Source: Mallotus nudiflorus (Eukaryota; Streptophyta; Magnoliopsida; Malpighiales; Euphorbiaceae). Taken from it: 64,000 nucleotides of DNA. The position numbers and the translations under genes were made by a program. A model generated the notes under the pieces. That model ran no database searches. It was not told the origin of the DNA and saw only the letters and a list, made by a program, of their open reading frames with translations. Shown here one piece after another: positions 32,407-46,149 of this stretch. Within the stretch, counting starts at the first letter, position 1. The number at the start of each line of letters is the position of its first letter. The stretch covers positions 124,001 to 188,000 of the forward strand of contig CANTUR010000349.1 of NCBI GenBank assembly GCA_947683625.1, given 5' to 3'.

Positions 32407-32725
32407 GGCACGTTTTACAACTATCCTCCAAAACGTTGTTTCATAATTTAAAATAATGAAATTCATAATAAAATATGAACAACATCATCCATTTTCACAA
32501 TTTAATAATCACATGTCAATATATATATATTCAACATAATCAAAATAATAATTAATGAATTAAAGCATAATGAAATTCATATTTATTCAAAATATGGATA
32601 CTCACAATATATTTTCTACATGCAATGTATACAAATAATAATAATAACTCACAGTTCAAGTGTGCTCCTCTACCCTTATCGGTTAGCCCGATCCAATAGG
32701 TCTAGCTCACGGAGCAACTAAGGAA

Positions 32726-32804
<79 letters not shown>

Positions 32805-34480
32805 TGATAGTAGAATTGAAATCCTAATTTTATACTTCTAGAATTTACAAAGAACGACTCAATCTAGGACACGACTCGACAAAAATTCAAAACTCAAGAC
32901 CGATCACGATGTCATGTTTTACGAAAATTTTACCAAAAATTCGGTAGAGTCTTCTCTGTAAAATGGACGTCTCTCTACTAAAAATAGAATTGATCCTACA
33001 CATAAACACACTTCAAATAATCACAAGGCTCAACTTCTCAGGTTGGGTCCCTGAACTACATTCCAATAACCAATTGAGAACAACATAATCAAAATCAATA
33101 AAATAATAATAAATGCTAATAATTCACCAAAACTCATAAAAATCATAAATTACCACAATTCAATTTATTTAAATAATAAAAAAGTCAAAGATATTTATTT
33201 TCAAAATAAATAATAAAATCCCAAATATAATTAAATTATATTAATGAAATCCATTTTTCAAGTATTTGAAATCAAATAGCATAAATTACAAATAATTATT
33301 TAAATTACCCAAGTATATAATAAAAATAACTAAAAATTCATTTAATCTTAAAAATAATAGATAAAACTATTACTCAAATATATTTCCAGAAATTATTATT
33401 AATTAGTTAAAAATAGTAAATAATTCATAAAAATTATTTTAATACTATTTATTACTAAAAAATTATCCAAAACATAGTAATTAACAATAATTTCAATTAA
33501 AATATAAAATGTACTAATTTATACTATTTTTTCCAAAAAATCCAATTTTTACATAAACATTCAAAAGTTCATAATAAATATTCGGAGTATAATTTCAATA
33601 AACTTTCTTCACGAAATATGCTTAAAATAATTAGTAGAATTTATTAAAAATAAAATACATTTTTGAGCTAAGAATAGTACCCGTGAATGGTAACGAAGCT
33701 TGGAATAGTGCCCAAATTGCAACTATCTCTAAAATTAAATCTAAATACATGAAGCTTACAACTTCAATTTAACTAATCCAAGGTCAATTTAACATGAATC
33801 AAACTAATTAAGCTCAAAATCAACAAATGAATTTTAGAACCTTAGAATTAAATTAACAAGATTAGAGGTGGAAGCTCCAACCATTGCCGGAAACATCACT
33901 GACGTGCTCCAATATAAACTGGCATTGAGGAGAAACTAAAAGGGAAAAGAGCAGTGGTTGATGGCAGGAGGAAGAGGAAGGGAAGAGTAGGTGGTGGCGG
34001 TGTTATATCGGGTGTAGGGGCTGGGTCTGTAGCGTGAGGGAGAAGGAGGGAAAGGAGAGGGGAAAGGAAAAGAAAGAGAGGGAAGAGAGAGGAAAGAAAA
34101 AGAGAGAGAGAAAAAAAGGAAAGAAAAAAAAATGTTTTTGTATATAAATTTATTTTATTAAAACAATTGTATAGAAGTACAATTATTTCAAATTAAATAT
34201 CCTATACTCAAATTCTCGCCACAATATTTAAATATATTAAAATACACTACATTAACATAATTCACAAATAATAATAATATTAAATAATATATAACAATAA
34301 ATTTAAGTCTTAAATTTAGAATTAATAATAATACCATTATATAATAAAGTAAATAAAAACATTTGAAGTTAATTTAATTTCATAAAATAACCATAATATA
34401 ACAAATTAATAAAATAATTATTAACACTGCAAATCCCAAAAATTTAATTTTATAATTTATAAAAAATTTAGGTTATAACA
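32407..34480 (-). repeat. Element B 3' LTR, second part
   Basis: Resumes the LTR interrupted at 14682; compare ATCCTCCAAAA...GTTTTATAATTTAAAATAATG with 43645-43680. Runs to ...GGTTATAACA at 34480. It contains an (AAT)n tract (32725-32804), a conserved foldable region (about 32905-33000), and a GA-rich segment (34030-34130) next to TTTATATAC (minus), the presumed TATA region. Confidence 0.9.
32725..32804. repeat. (AAT)n microsatellite, about 80 bp
   Basis: A pure trinucleotide run in element B's 3' LTR. The 5' LTR has a ~90-bp tract at the homologous position (43953-44042). Confidence 0.95.
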
Positions 34481-34496
34481 ATCTTTCCTCCTTATA
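34481..34496 (-). other. Element B polypurine tract
   Basis: The minus strand reads ATAAGGAGGAAAGAT directly before the 3' LTR, the same type as element 1's AAGGAGGGGAGAC. Confidence 0.8.
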
Positions 34497-34529
34497 AAAA
34501 TTCATTTTCAAATTTCAAATGAAAAGAAC

Positions 34530-36491
34530 TAAATTCAAGGTTCCATCGAGGAAAAAGGTAATGGTAAGCAACCCACATCTCAACCTCAATCTTCCATGTG
34601 TATTACTCCATGTTATTGCTCCTCCACAACACCTTGACCATCAAAATCTGCTTTGAACACAACTCACAAACTTGATAATCAACGATTGCAACTAGCTCTT
34701 CCTCGTATGTCAAATCTTCATTCACTTCCACACTCTAGGGTTGCAAAACATGCGAAGGGTCTGAAATGTACTTCCTTATCATCGAGACATGGAACACTAG
34801 ATGCACTTAAGAAAAATTTGGAGGCAAAGTCAACCGATATAAAACCATGCCCACTCTCTCCAGAATCTCGAAAGGTCCAATGTATCTTGGTGCTAACTTT
34901 CCCTTCTTGCCAAATCTCATCACACCCTTCATCGATGACACCTTCAGAAATACATAGTCTCAAACTTGAAACTCCATATCCTTGCGCTTTGGATCCGCAT
35001 AGCTCTTCTATCTACTAGTCACTATTTTTAATCTTATTCTAATCAAAGCAACCTTCTTAGCTGCATCATGGATAATTTCAGATCCAATTAACTTTCTTTC
35101 TCCAATCTCATCCTACACAAAGGGATGTAAACTTCCTTCTGTATAGAGCTTCATATGGTGTCATTTCAATACTGCTATGGTAGCTATTATTATAAGCAAA
35201 CTCTACTAATGGCAGATGATCATCCCAACTACCTCCAAGATCCATTACACACATTCTTAATATATCCTCAAGTGTTTAGATTGTCTTCTCAGATTGACCA
35301 TCTATCTGAGGGTGAAAAGTACTACTGAAATCAAGCCTGGTGCCTATTGCCTCTTGTAACTTCTACTAAAATTAAGAGGTAAACACTGAACCTCTGTCAA
35401 ATACAATGGAAATAGGCACTCCATGAAGGCATATAATATGCTTGACGTACAGCTTAGCCAACTTGGCTATAGAATAAGTAGCTTTAACTGGTAAGAAGTG
35501 AGCTGATTTGGTTAACCTGTCCACTATGACCCAGATGGAATTGTATCCATCCTTTGAATGTGGTAACCCTGTCATAAAATCCATAGAAATTCTCTCCCAT
35601 TTCCACCCATAAATTGGAAGAGGCTGAAGCTTCTTAGAAGGCTTATGATGTTTAGCTTTCACCCACTGACAAGTTAAGCACTTAGAAATAAAATCAATTA
35701 CCCATTAGTATAGATCCTTAATGCTGTGGTACATCATAGTAACATCTGGATGTACACTACAAGAAATAAAATGTGCTTATTCTAGGAACTTTACTCTCAA
35801 ATTATCCATATTAGGAATGTATAATCTTCTACTAATCTATAAAACACTGTCATCATCAAGTGTAAAATCAGTGAACTTTCCTTTACGAACATTCTCCTCA
35901 AGCTCTACCAAAATAGGATATTAGCTTTGAGCTACCTTAATCCTATCCCTCAACACTGATCTGACTCTGAATTGAGATAACAATCCTCCTAATATGCTTA
36001 TCTTTATCATCAAACCTTTATCCATTAACTTATGCACCTCTTGGATCAAAGGTCTCCTCTCTAAACTAATGTGAGCAAGACTACTCAAGGACTTTATACT
36101 CAAAGCATCTGCTACCACATTAGCCTTACTTGGATGGTATAAGAGATCACAATCATAATCCTTTAGGAGTTTTAACCATCTTCTTTACCTCAAATTCAGA
36201 TCTCTCTGCTGGAAAATGTACTTCAAGCTCTTGTGAGATATGAAAATCTCACAAGTCACTTCGTATAAATAATGTCTCTAAATCTTGAGAGCAAAGATCA
36301 TTGCAGCCATCTCTAGGTCATGAGTAGGATAATTTTGTTCATGCTTCTTCAACTGTCTAGAAGCATAAGCTACTACCTTACCATTCTGCATCAATACACA
36401 ACCTAGGCTAACTTTGGAAGCATCATAATATACAGTGAAATTATCTTCTCCATTAGGCAAAGTTAGAACTGGAGCTATGGTAAACTTCTCC
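34530..36491 (-). pseudogene. Element B pol, distal part: RNase H end, integrase, chromodomain
   Basis: Minus strand, after D in element order. RNase H pieces read [22 protein letters not shown] and [23 protein letters not shown] (36470-36290), then VADALS (36118). The integrase zinc region is poorly kept. The core reads [40 protein letters not shown] and [17 protein letters not shown] (35600-35372), with two of three acidic residues visible. The end reads KGVMRFGKKGKL, FEILERVG and FHVSMIRKYISDPSHVLQP, then a chromodomain LMVKVLWRSNN...TWKTEVEM (about 34640-34560). Chromodomains steer chromoviruses to heterochromatin. Multiple frameshifts and stops. Confidence 0.88.
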
Positions 36492-36496
36492 TTTAG
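36492..36496. repeat. Target site duplication of solo LTR D (left copy)
   Basis: TTTAG precedes D; TTTAG follows it at 39832-39836. Confidence 0.9.
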
Positions 36497-39400
36497 TGTC
36501 ATGACCCAAATCAGGGGCCATGACCGGCGCTAGGGAATGGGAATTCTTTCGAATCCGGAACCTGTAGCAAGCCTTAAAATAAAATAAAAACATGCAATAA
36601 TATTAATAACATAAATAACATATTTTGCAATGGAAACAAATCATAAATAAGATAAAGTAAATATCCACCAATGGATTTAAATAAACAAGTCATCTCATAT
36701 ATAAATAATCTTTTAATACAAACCCAGTTCTAATCTTTAAAATACATGTTTATTGCAAACATAAGGTAATATATAAGTCTCACAACTGTTTACAACGACT
36801 GTAGTGTCTAGATTATAAAATAAAACTCAGGTAAGCAGTTTACATAGTGAAGCCGGGGCCGAAGAAATCCAGTGTATGGGTCTGCTACTGAGGTCTGAAG
36901 ACGATGACTCTCCTGAAAAATAGTCAATTGAGGGGAGTCAGACCTCACTGAGTGAATCGTTATAATATATATACATGCATAGCTAAATGACAATGCACAT
37001 ATTCAATAGTATATATAATAAATATATATACAAGCAAATACACACAGATGCAACAAAATTATTTTATATATTTTTATTGAAAATCACTATTTATGAAGGA
37101 TCAAATAGAACCCTAGAAAATCGTAACCTCAAAACAGTGTTAGACAACACTCTAGCCATATAGGCTCACTTATTCCAAATAAATTCACTTGTCCCATTTA
37201 GACAGTAGACTGGCCCTGAGACACTAAGTCAACCGAACTCCAACAGTTTGACTATCAGTGTGATTGGCCCCGAGACACTTGGTCAGCCGAGCTCCAGCAA
37301 TCACACTCTCAAATCATATCTCACATCACATAAATCAATCTAGTCAATATCCACAAACAGGTTAGTATTATAGTCTAAATACTATCAGCGTACCGGTACG
37401 TACTCGGTCCTAACGCTGCCCACTAGGTAGCATGTTCTATTGATATCCTTCATTTAAATATAAAACATACATTCATAAAATCAATGATGCATGATATTAA
37501 ATAAAATAGCAACATAAACCATATATATACGAGAAATATACCAAAAATAAACCAGGTATATTCCGAGTATATATACGTCAAATAAATTCAACTTAATTAC
37601 AAAATGAACTAGAAATATACTTAAAAACATTTTAAGTATAAATCATTAATAAAACATGCATATAGTTTAAAATATACTAAAATATACCAAAAATATATAA
37701 AAAATAAATCTAAGTAATACTTAAATCATTTATGCATACTTTACTAAAATAAACCATACATTTCTAAAACATGCACCCTAAAACATATATATATATATAT
37801 AAAATAACAACTCACAGTTATTACGCTCCACGAGATGAGTTCGATGGGCCTGGTCCACTAGGCCTCGGTCTCAGTGCAACTAAACAAACAACGATAACAT
37901 GAAATCAGAATAATTCTAGCGAAAATTCTAAAGACTCGATCTAGAATTTTAGACACAGAATTAGAATAGGAAATTCGACCGGACATCATGTTTTACGAGA
38001 ATTCTACCAAAAATCAGGCAGAACCTCCCCTGTAAAACAAACATCTCTCTACTCAAAGAGTAGAGCCGGTCCTGCAAAGAAATACACTTCGAATAAACAC
38101 AATTTACAACCCCTCGGTCGGATTCCAAACTACAATTTCACCGACCGAGGTCCACAATTCACGAAATAATTACAGAAATATCGAAAATACCCTTTAATAT
38201 TAAAAATACATTTTATAAATCCAAATTACGTAATTAACCCTAAAACTCACTAAAAATCAATAAAAACTCATTTATTTAGAAAAATAGTATATTATATATA
38301 ATTTGAAAATAATTTATGAAAAATAGTTTTAATTAGTTAAAAATAATAAATAATATGTAGAAATCATTTTTATACCTTAAATAACTATTAAAACCAATTT
38401 AATTACATTTTTAGCCAATTTAGTGCCAAATTACCAAAATACCCCTAGTTTCATAAATTCCCTAAAATTAAAAAAAATTCACCAAAAATAGTATAATTAC
38501 TCAAAAATTAATTTCTCAACATATAATTCAATAATATCAATAAATATACTCAATTAACCAATTAATTTCACTAAAACACATAATTAACCTAATTTTCCCA
38601 AAATTACATAAACTAAATAAATTCAAAATAATGATATAAAATTCACAAAAATTACAAATAAATTTATAAAATGCATTTCAACACCGATAATCACCATAAA
38701 ACACAATTTCATAATTTAATTAATTAATTTTCGAAAATTAGAAAATATTAATAAAATAATCAAAAAATTCAAAAATCAAAATAATTCCAAAAAATTCCAC
38801 AAAAATTCTCAGAGGTAGATTAAGCTACTAGAATCAATGTTTGTGAAGGGATTTTGCATGAATCATTCAAATAAAAGCTCAAAAAATTCAAGAACCCTAA
38901 ATGGCTGAAATTGTAAAATCAAAATCTAGGGAAATCTAGACCATTTCAAGTGAAACAAAGCTTGGAAATGGACTCATCGGAGCTCAAGGAGAAGATAGAG
39001 ACCGGTGACGTCGAGTTTGGTGGTCGAAAAGTCGACGATCGGCGATGGCTTTAAGTTTCGGCTTCTTATCCAAAACAAGGTGAAACGGCACCGGAGAAGG
39101 AGGTAGCAGGCATCGAGAATGGCTGGAGGTTGTGGTGGCAAGCCGGGAGGCACACCAACGGCCTGAAAATGGGATGGCAGGCGGCGAAAATGGAGGAAGG
39201 CGATCGGGAATGGGGAAGAAGGGTCAATGGCACAGTTGTAAATTTGATAAAGTTTATATATATATATATAATAATAATAATAATAACTTTAATAATTTAT
39301 ATTATAATATAATAATATTATATTCATCAAAAAAAATTCTACACCACATGATTTAAAATAATTAATATATATACATATACATATACATATATATATCATA

Positions 39401-39690
39401 TGTTAATTAAGAAAAATAAAACTATATATAATATACATAAATAAAATTAATAAACCCTAAATGTTAAATAAAAATATATATATGCATGTATATGTATATA
39501 TGTTAATATGCAAAAATATAATCATTCATGATAACATGCAATTTAATAAAACAAGCTAACGTAAATTAATAAATAATTATTTTGGTCTTATTTTCCCAAA
39601 AATGTAAATCTCACGAAAATTTTACGTAAATCCCTTAAAATACTTAAAACAAATAAAAATGACTTTAATAATTAACAAGCTAATTAAATA

Positions 39691-39779
<89 letters not shown>

Positions 39780-39831
39780 CACTGCATATCCCAATGCAGT
39801 TTTAAATTATCTAAAAACTCGGGATATTACA
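36497..39831 (-). mobile_element. Solo LTR D (Tekay-type, 3.3 kb)
   Basis: Begins TGTCATGACCC and ends GATATTACA, flanked by TTTAG. It shares landmarks with the other long LTRs: GAATTCTTTCGAATCCGGAACC and AAGCCTT near the left end, CAGACCTCACTGAGTGAAT (about 36941-36959), CTGGCCCTGAGACACTAAGTCA (about 37211-37232) and TGTTTTACGAGAATTCTACC (37990-38009). It holds no primer site, polypurine tract or gag-pol, so it is a single LTR left after LTR-LTR recombination. Length is increased by a long (TA)n tract. Confidence 0.88.
39695..39779. repeat. (TA)n microsatellite, about 85 bp
   Basis: A perfect dinucleotide run near the end of solo LTR D; likely to form a cruciform and to be hard to assemble. 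Confidence 0.95.
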
Positions 39832-39836
39832 TTTAG

Positions 39837-41265
39837 TAACTAAAAATTATTCTTATAAGCCTTTGGCCATATGAACTTTATATTCTTTTAAGTTAGGTAA
39901 GTCATAGGTGTTGCAATTCTCAAGAAATCCTGCGTAAATCTCCTACAGTACCTAGCCAAACCTAGGAAACTTTAAATCTCAATGACTGATTTCGGTCTAG
40001 GCCATTTAGACATTGCTTCAATCTTCTATAGATTAACCTGAATACCATATTTAGACACCACGTGTCCAAGGAATGAAATACTCTCCATCCAGAAATCACA
40101 CTTTGAGAATTTAGCATAAAACTAATGTTCTCTCAGTGTTTGTAGTACTATCCTCAAGTGATATATATGCTCCTCCATACTCTTCGAATACACTAGTATA
40201 TCATTAATGAAGACTACTAATAATTGATCCATAAATGGTCTGAACACCTTATTCATCAGATCCATGAAAGCAGCTAGTACATTAGTTAACCCGAAGGACA
40301 TCACCAGAAACTCATAGTGATTATATTTTGTGTGGAATGTCATTTTAGGAACATCAGCTTCACTGATCCATAATTGACGATAGCCTGACCTCAAGTCAAT
40401 CTTGGAAAAGAATTGTGCACCCTGAAGTTAATCAAACAAATCATCTATCCTCATAATAGGATACTTATTCTTCACTGTCACCTTATTCAGCTCTCTGTAA
40501 TCAATGCATAGTCTTAATGTACCATCCTTTTTCTTCATAAACAGAACTGGTGCACCCAAGGAGAAACATTAGGTCTTATAAAACCCTTGTTCAGTAAATC
40601 TTGTAACTACCCCTTTAACTCTTTCAACTCTACATGAGTCATTTTATAAGGTGGCATCGAGATAGGAGCTGTGCTTGAGACCACATCGATACAGAATTTG
40701 ATCACTTTGTGAGGTATTAAACCTAACAACTCATCAGGAAAGACATCTAGAAACTCACAAGCTATTGGAACATCTGAGATAGGTGTCTTCTCCACTGAAG
40801 TATCCTTGACAACCTTTTCTTAGCATCTTCCTAGCCATGATAATGGAGATAAGATTTTGAAATGCAGAACTCTTGTCACCCACAAACTTAAACTCTTTAT
40901 CATTTGAAATTTTAAAAATCACCTCTTTAGTCCGATAATCAACTATGGCATAGTGCTGAGATAACCAATCCATACTAAGAATCACATTAAACTCCATTAC
41001 ATCCAACAACACTAATTCCACTGACAATTCTCTGCCTTCCACTAACACCGGACACCTAGAAAGAACAAAGACAGTGTCCAATAAATCACTTAGAGATGTG
41101 GCAATAGATAAAGGGAATGCCATCCATAAAGCTTGCTAACATGACTTCAAATCAAAAAGCAGGGGACTTAAAAGAATGTGTGGCACCCAGATTAATCTAG
41201 ACTCTAGCATCCAAGAAACAAGCTAGGAATATACCTATGACAACGACATTGGATGCTTGAGCATC
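39837..41265 (-). pseudogene. Element B pol, proximal part: protease and reverse transcriptase
   Basis: Minus strand. The protease begins near 41200 with the text INLGATHSF where the family has ID.GATHSF, so the catalytic Asp reads Asn. An open frame (41123-40755) follows with VLVEGRELSVELVLLDVMEF and VILSMDWLSQHYAIVDYRTKEV. RT: SDVPIACEFLDVFPDELLGL (about 40790), then an open frame 40394-40122 with [39 protein letters not shown] and [15 protein letters not shown]. The (F/Y)-x-D-D box reads FIND. The sequence then continues into the thumb (about 40080-39900) before D interrupts. Stops and frameshifts are frequent. Confidence 0.88.
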
Positions 41266-41299
41266 CTGCTACATAAGGTTGAAGACTCTGGCCTATCCT

Positions 41300-42597
41300 C
41301 AACCAGTGGAAGCCTGACTAAAGCCTCTAGCACTACCTCTGACTCCTTTGCCATGCCCCTGTTAGGCTATAAACTGCGATGTACTAGGATACTGAGCTGG
41401 AGGCAACTGATAGGGAACTAGAGCTGCATTGGCAATAAACTGCTGTGGAAACTGTTGTTGATAACTAAAATAGGGACATGATCTAGCAAAGTGCCCCATC
41501 TGTCTGCATCTGAAACATGTTAATAGAGCCATATAACAGGGTCCCTGATGGACTCTCCCACACATTTGACAAACATTGGCTGCAGATCTTGTGCTACTAT
41601 ATTCAAAACTCTATCCACTGCTGTAACTAGTAGCACTAAAACCAAATCTGATAGGCCTGCGAACTCCACCATGGCCATGTCTCCTACTCTGGTGGTATCT
41701 ATGCTGCTATCTCTGGTCCTACTGAACAGAGCCTCTTTGCTGACTGTTGGAACCTATCTGAAATATCATGAACGATGTGCTATGAGACCCTTCAGTCTAA
41801 ACACCTCCCATTTGATACTAGTTAGGCATGAATCCTTGCCTGATCAGTCTAAGCTCTATCTCCTCGGCCAACTTTATCACAAACTTAAGAGTAAGGTTTG
41901 TAGTAGGCATCCCAGCGAATGCAGAACCCAGTCCAATGACGTAAGTGGTGACCATAAAGTACTAGTCTCTCAGCAAATCCTCTGCATATCTGCACAATCT
42001 AAGGAACTCTCTAGTGTAGTCCTCTACTAACCTATCGCCTCTACTAATATTAGTCAGTCAGAGTCTAAAACTCATCCGCATAGGCTCTGGGTAGAAACGC
42101 CTCATGAATCTCTCTCAAAACTGAGCCTAAGTGAGTGTCATCATGTATGGTTTGATGACCTATACAAACTAATCTAGGGCTAGCCTCTCAATAGATAACT
42201 CGACAATTATAATCCTTTGGTACTCAGTGTGAGCAGTCTGAATCCTTGTCTCTATAGCATGTAGAAAATCTAGAGGATCTGTAGTCCTGTAGTCTTGTTG
42301 AATGACATCCTATTGATTTTGGCATAAAACAAGGTTCCTCTGGGTCAGACATGCCTTGCTGATATACAGGCTACATCTGTGGTACGACCGGAGGTATAAC
42401 AACTTCCTTAAATTCCTGGTTTATAGGTTCCTTATCTTGTAGCTCTCTCTACCTACAATGATATGTCGTTCCTTAAGGTCTACCTCTACCTTTACCTCTG
42501 TGTCTAATGGCGGCTCAGGGGGTAGAACCTCCTCTTAAAAAGACTCATCATCTTCAGCCTCAACGACTGATAGAGCAATACGCGCTCGCCTCCTCAT
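41300..42597 (-). pseudogene. Element B gag
   Basis: Minus strand. ATG at 42597 gives MRRRARIALSVVEAEDDESF. The matrix-capsid part (about 42400-41700) is readable only in pieces because of stops and shifts. The nucleocapsid end is clear: MALLTCFRCRQMGHFARSCP (about 41535-41470), a C-x2-C-x4-H-x4-C zinc knuckle, followed by a Gln/Pro-rich tail. An open frame of about 160 codons on the opposite strand (41548-42030) is a shadow of this gene. Confidence 0.75.
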
Positions 42598-42778
42598 TCT
42601 AAAAAGATAAAAACTAAAAAGATTCAGACAAAAATAAACAATAAACAAACATCCTAACTGTTATGCAAAAAACTATAATAAGGAAAAATTATCAAAGATA
42701 TAGTCGAACCTAATTTACTACAGTAGTTTCAAAGAAAACACAACTTTACTAACCTAGGTTTACAACACTAAAACCTAA

Positions 42779-42791
42779 GCTTTGATACTAA
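42779..42791 (-). other. Element B primer-binding site (tRNA-Met type)
   Basis: The minus strand reads TAGTATCAAAGC, close to TGGTATCAGAGC, just inside the 5' LTR. Confidence 0.7.
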
Positions 42792-42794
42792 CTT

Positions 42795-43952
42795 TGTCAT
42801 AACCCAAACCCGAGAGTCATGACCGATGCTAGGGAATGGGAATTCACATAAATCCGGAACCCATAGTAAGCTTAAAAAAATAAAAAATCATGTAAACATA
42901 TCACAAAAAATAACTCTGAATAAAAACTTTAATTAATAAAAGGAATATCCATGTTATAACATAATAAAATATATTCATATAATTATTCAAATGCAAAATC
43001 TATATCTAATACAATATTAGGTACTACAATAGTAAGCACTACTACTGCTGCATTTACTAAATTATAAGAAAAGTATTAGTTCAAAGTTTACATAGATTGG
43101 TTGGTGAAAAAAGAGTCTAACGAATAAAAATAATGTGGAGGTCTAAAGTAGAAGATCCTAAAAAAATTTTCAAGGGGTAATCAGACCTCACTGAGTGAAT
43201 TATTAATATATATATACACGCAACCCAAAGACATAAACACTTAAGCATTAGTAATATAATATATTTATATTTATTTAATATATACATGAATTTCATACAG
43301 ATGCTTGAAATCTATTTTTTATTATAACAATAAATGTAGAAGAATTTTTAGTAAAGGATCGGAGCAGCATCCCTAAATTTTTCTGCAATCTCGATCACTG
43401 CAATTCACTAGCCAACAGGCTTTCCATAACTCCAAAAATATCATTTATTTAACTTTTTGGTAGTAGACTAGCTCCGAGTACACAAAGGGTCAATCGAGGA
43501 TCCGCAGTCACACCCCTTTATCCACCATTCACCATAATTATTATTTCAATATCTGAAATCAATCAAAGTTTAAAGCCTAATATCTAACGTATTGTTGTGC
43601 AACAGCCCTACTGTGATCCACTAGATGGCATATTCTACAAATATCCTCCAAAAATATTGTTTTATAATTTAAAATAATGAAATTCACAATAAAATATATG
43701 CAACATCCATTTTCACAATTTAATAATCACATGTCAATATTTATGAATATATATATTCAAAATAATCAAAATAATAACAATTAATGAATTAAAGCATAAT
43801 GAAATTCATATTTATTCAAAATTTGGATGCTCACAATATATTTTCCACATGCAATGTATACATATAATAATAACTCATAGTTCAAGTGTGCTCCTCTACC
43901 CTGACTTAGCTGGCCTGGTCCGATAGGCCTAACTTGCAAAGCAATTAAGGAA

Positions 43953-44043
<91 letters not shown>

Positions 44044-45700
44044 TATTAGAATTGAAATCCTAATTTTATATTTCTAGAATTTCTAAAGAACAACTAAATC
44101 TAGGACACAACTCTACAAAAATTTAAAACTTAAGATTGACCAGATGTCATGTTTTACGAGAATTCTACCGAAAATTCGGCAAAGTCTCCTCTGTAAAATG
44201 GACGTCTCTCTACTAAAAGTAGAGTCGATCTTGCATGCAAATATACTTCAAATAATCACAAGGCTCAACCTTTCGAGTTGGGCCCCCGAACTACATTCTA
44301 ATGCCCAACCGAGAACCAATATAATCAAAATCAATAAAATAATAATAAATGCTAATAATTCACCAAAAATCATAAAAATCATAAATTACCATAATTCAAT
44401 TTATTTAAATAATAAAAGCATCAAAGATATAACTAAAAATTCATTTAATCTTAAAAATAATAGATAAAACTATTATTCGAATATATTTCCAGAAATTATT
44501 ATTAGTTAGCTAAAAATAGTAAATAATTCATAAAAATTATTTAATACTATTTATTTCTCAAAAATTATCCAAAATATAATGATTAAGAATAATTTCAATT
44601 AAAATATAAAATTTACTAATTTTTCCAAAAATCCAATTTTTACATAAACATTCAAAAATTCATAATAAATATTCGGTGCATAATTTCTATAAACTTTCTC
44701 CATGAAATATGTTTAAAATAATTAGTAGAATTTATTAAAAATAAAATAAATTTCTAAGCCGAGAACATTTTCCATGAATAGTAACTAAGCTCGGAATAGT
44801 GCCAAAATCGTAACTATCTCCAAAATTGAAGCTAAATACATTTTTGAAAAGCTTACAACTTCAATTTAACTAATCCAAGGTCAATTTAACATGAATCAAA
44901 ATAATTAAACTTAAAATCAACAAATGAATTTTAGAACCTTAGAATCAAATAAACAAAATTGGAGTTAAATTCGAAGTTGTTCAAGTGAATTACCTTAGGT
45001 GAAATAAAGCCCATCAAATAAGTTTTTGATTGACACCGGTGGGAGCTCCAACCACTGCTAGAAACATCACCGGTGTGCTTTAATCCAAACTAGCATTGAG
45101 GAGAAACCAAGAGGGAAGAGAGCAGTGATCAACGACGAGAGGAAGAGGAAGGGAAGAGCAAGTGGTGGTGGTGACGAGCAAAGGAGGCAACATGAAGATG
45201 AGAGGTGGCAGCGATGGTGGCATGTTGTCGGGTGTAGAGGTTGGGTCTGCAGCATGAGGGAGAAGGAGGGAAAGGAGAGGGTAAAGGAAAAGAAAGAGAG
45301 GGAAGAGAGAGGAAAGAAAAAGAGAGAGAAAAAGGAAACAAAAAAAATTTGTATATAAAATTTTTTAATTTAATTTAATTTATTTATTTTATTAAAAAAT
45401 TGTATAAAAGTACAATTATTTCAAATTAAATATCCCTTACTCAAATTCTCACCATAATATTTAAATATATTAAAATACACTACATTAACATAATTCACAA
45501 ATAATAATATATAACAATAAATTTAAGTTTTAAATTTTGAATTAATAATAATACCATTATATAATAAAGTAAATAATAACACTTGAATTTAATTTAATTT
45601 TAGAAAATAACCATAATATAACAAATTAATAAAATAATTATTAACACTGCAAATTTCAAAAATTTAATTTTATAATTTATCAAAAATTCAGGTTATAACA
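42795..45700 (-). repeat. Element B 5' LTR
   Basis: Begins TGTCATAACCC and ends GGTTATAACA at 45700, followed by ACCTA (45701-45705). At 2906 bp it aligns with 13791-14682 plus 32407-34480. It includes an (AAT)n tract (43953-44042), a conserved foldable region (about 44145-44240), and a GA-rich stretch (45240-45345) beside a TATA-like motif. Short open frames in both directions at 45067-45358 come from this low-complexity purine/pyrimidine tract. Confidence 0.92.
45351..45360 (-). promoter_or_regulatory. TATA-like box of element B LTR promoter
   Basis: The minus strand reads TTTTATATAC and is followed by about 90 bases of pyrimidine-rich sequence. The 3' LTR has TTTATATAC at the matching place (about 34139-34149), and F has an AT-rich TATA tract followed by CT-rich sequence at 52445-52580. 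Position conservation suggests the LTR core promoter. Confidence 0.45.
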
Positions 45701-45705
45701 ACCTA

Positions 45706-46005
45706 GACCTACTTGAAGATAGGAGAGATCGAGCATCCATTATGGTGGAAGCTCAGAAATAGAGAATCATGGAGTATCATAACATACATGTCTGACTATA
45801 GCAGTTTAAGATCGAAAATTGGGTACTCAAAAGGGTTGACATTGGAAAAGGCAACTTTAGCACAGGCAAGCTTAGACCTAATTGGGACGGTCCTTACCAA
45901 GTCATTGAGAAGATGACCAAAGGGGCATACAAGATCAAGGATGAATGAGGAAAAGAGCTACCTCAATATTGGAACTTAGATAACCTCAGGAAATGTTATC
46001 AATAA
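45706..46005 (+). pseudogene. Element A integrase C-terminus (right of B)
   Basis: Continues the integrase cut at 13790. It reads NLDLLEDRRDRASIMVEAQK-like text, then TGKLRPNWDGPYQVIEKMT, KGAYKIKDE, and LPQYWNLDNLRKCYQ with the TAA stop at 46003-46005. GKL.PNW.GPY.V...GAYKL..L.G...P..WN..NLR.YY is the usual end of Tat integrases. One in-frame stop is present. Confidence 0.85.
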
Positions 46006-46149
46006 AATGTATTTAGAGTATATCAAGTTTGAGAAAACAAATATATGTACTTCATTCATTATTAAAAATATTACATTATAAGGATAAGTCTTTGTAAAGT
46101 GTTTTACAAATAAATTCTCAGACCTATAAAGCATAATCCCATCATTAGG

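Larger units (their letters stand above)
13791..45700 (-). mobile_element. Element B: Tekay-type chromovirus with ~2.9 kb LTRs, minus strand
   Basis: Without C and D, B is about 10.8 kb: 3' LTR 13791-14682 continuing at 32407-34480, polypurine tract, pol and gag on the minus strand (34490-42597, split by D), primer site, 5' LTR 42795-45700. Flanks are ACCTA/ACCTA inside A's integrase. Tekay assignment rests on the chromodomain at the integrase end, long LTRs, and the [18 protein letters not shown] integrase. Stops and frameshifts occur throughout. Confidence 0.9.

Noticed and set aside
36497..39831. Solo LTR D as a complete small element with its own genes
   Set aside because: No primer-binding site, polypurine tract or gag-pol text; it matches the long LTRs of B, E and F landmark by landmark and has TTTAG at both ends.
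41548..42030. 160-codon open frame on the + strand
   Set aside because: It is antisense to element B's gag; the zinc knuckle and capsid readings are on the minus strand and no known protein pattern is visible in this frame.
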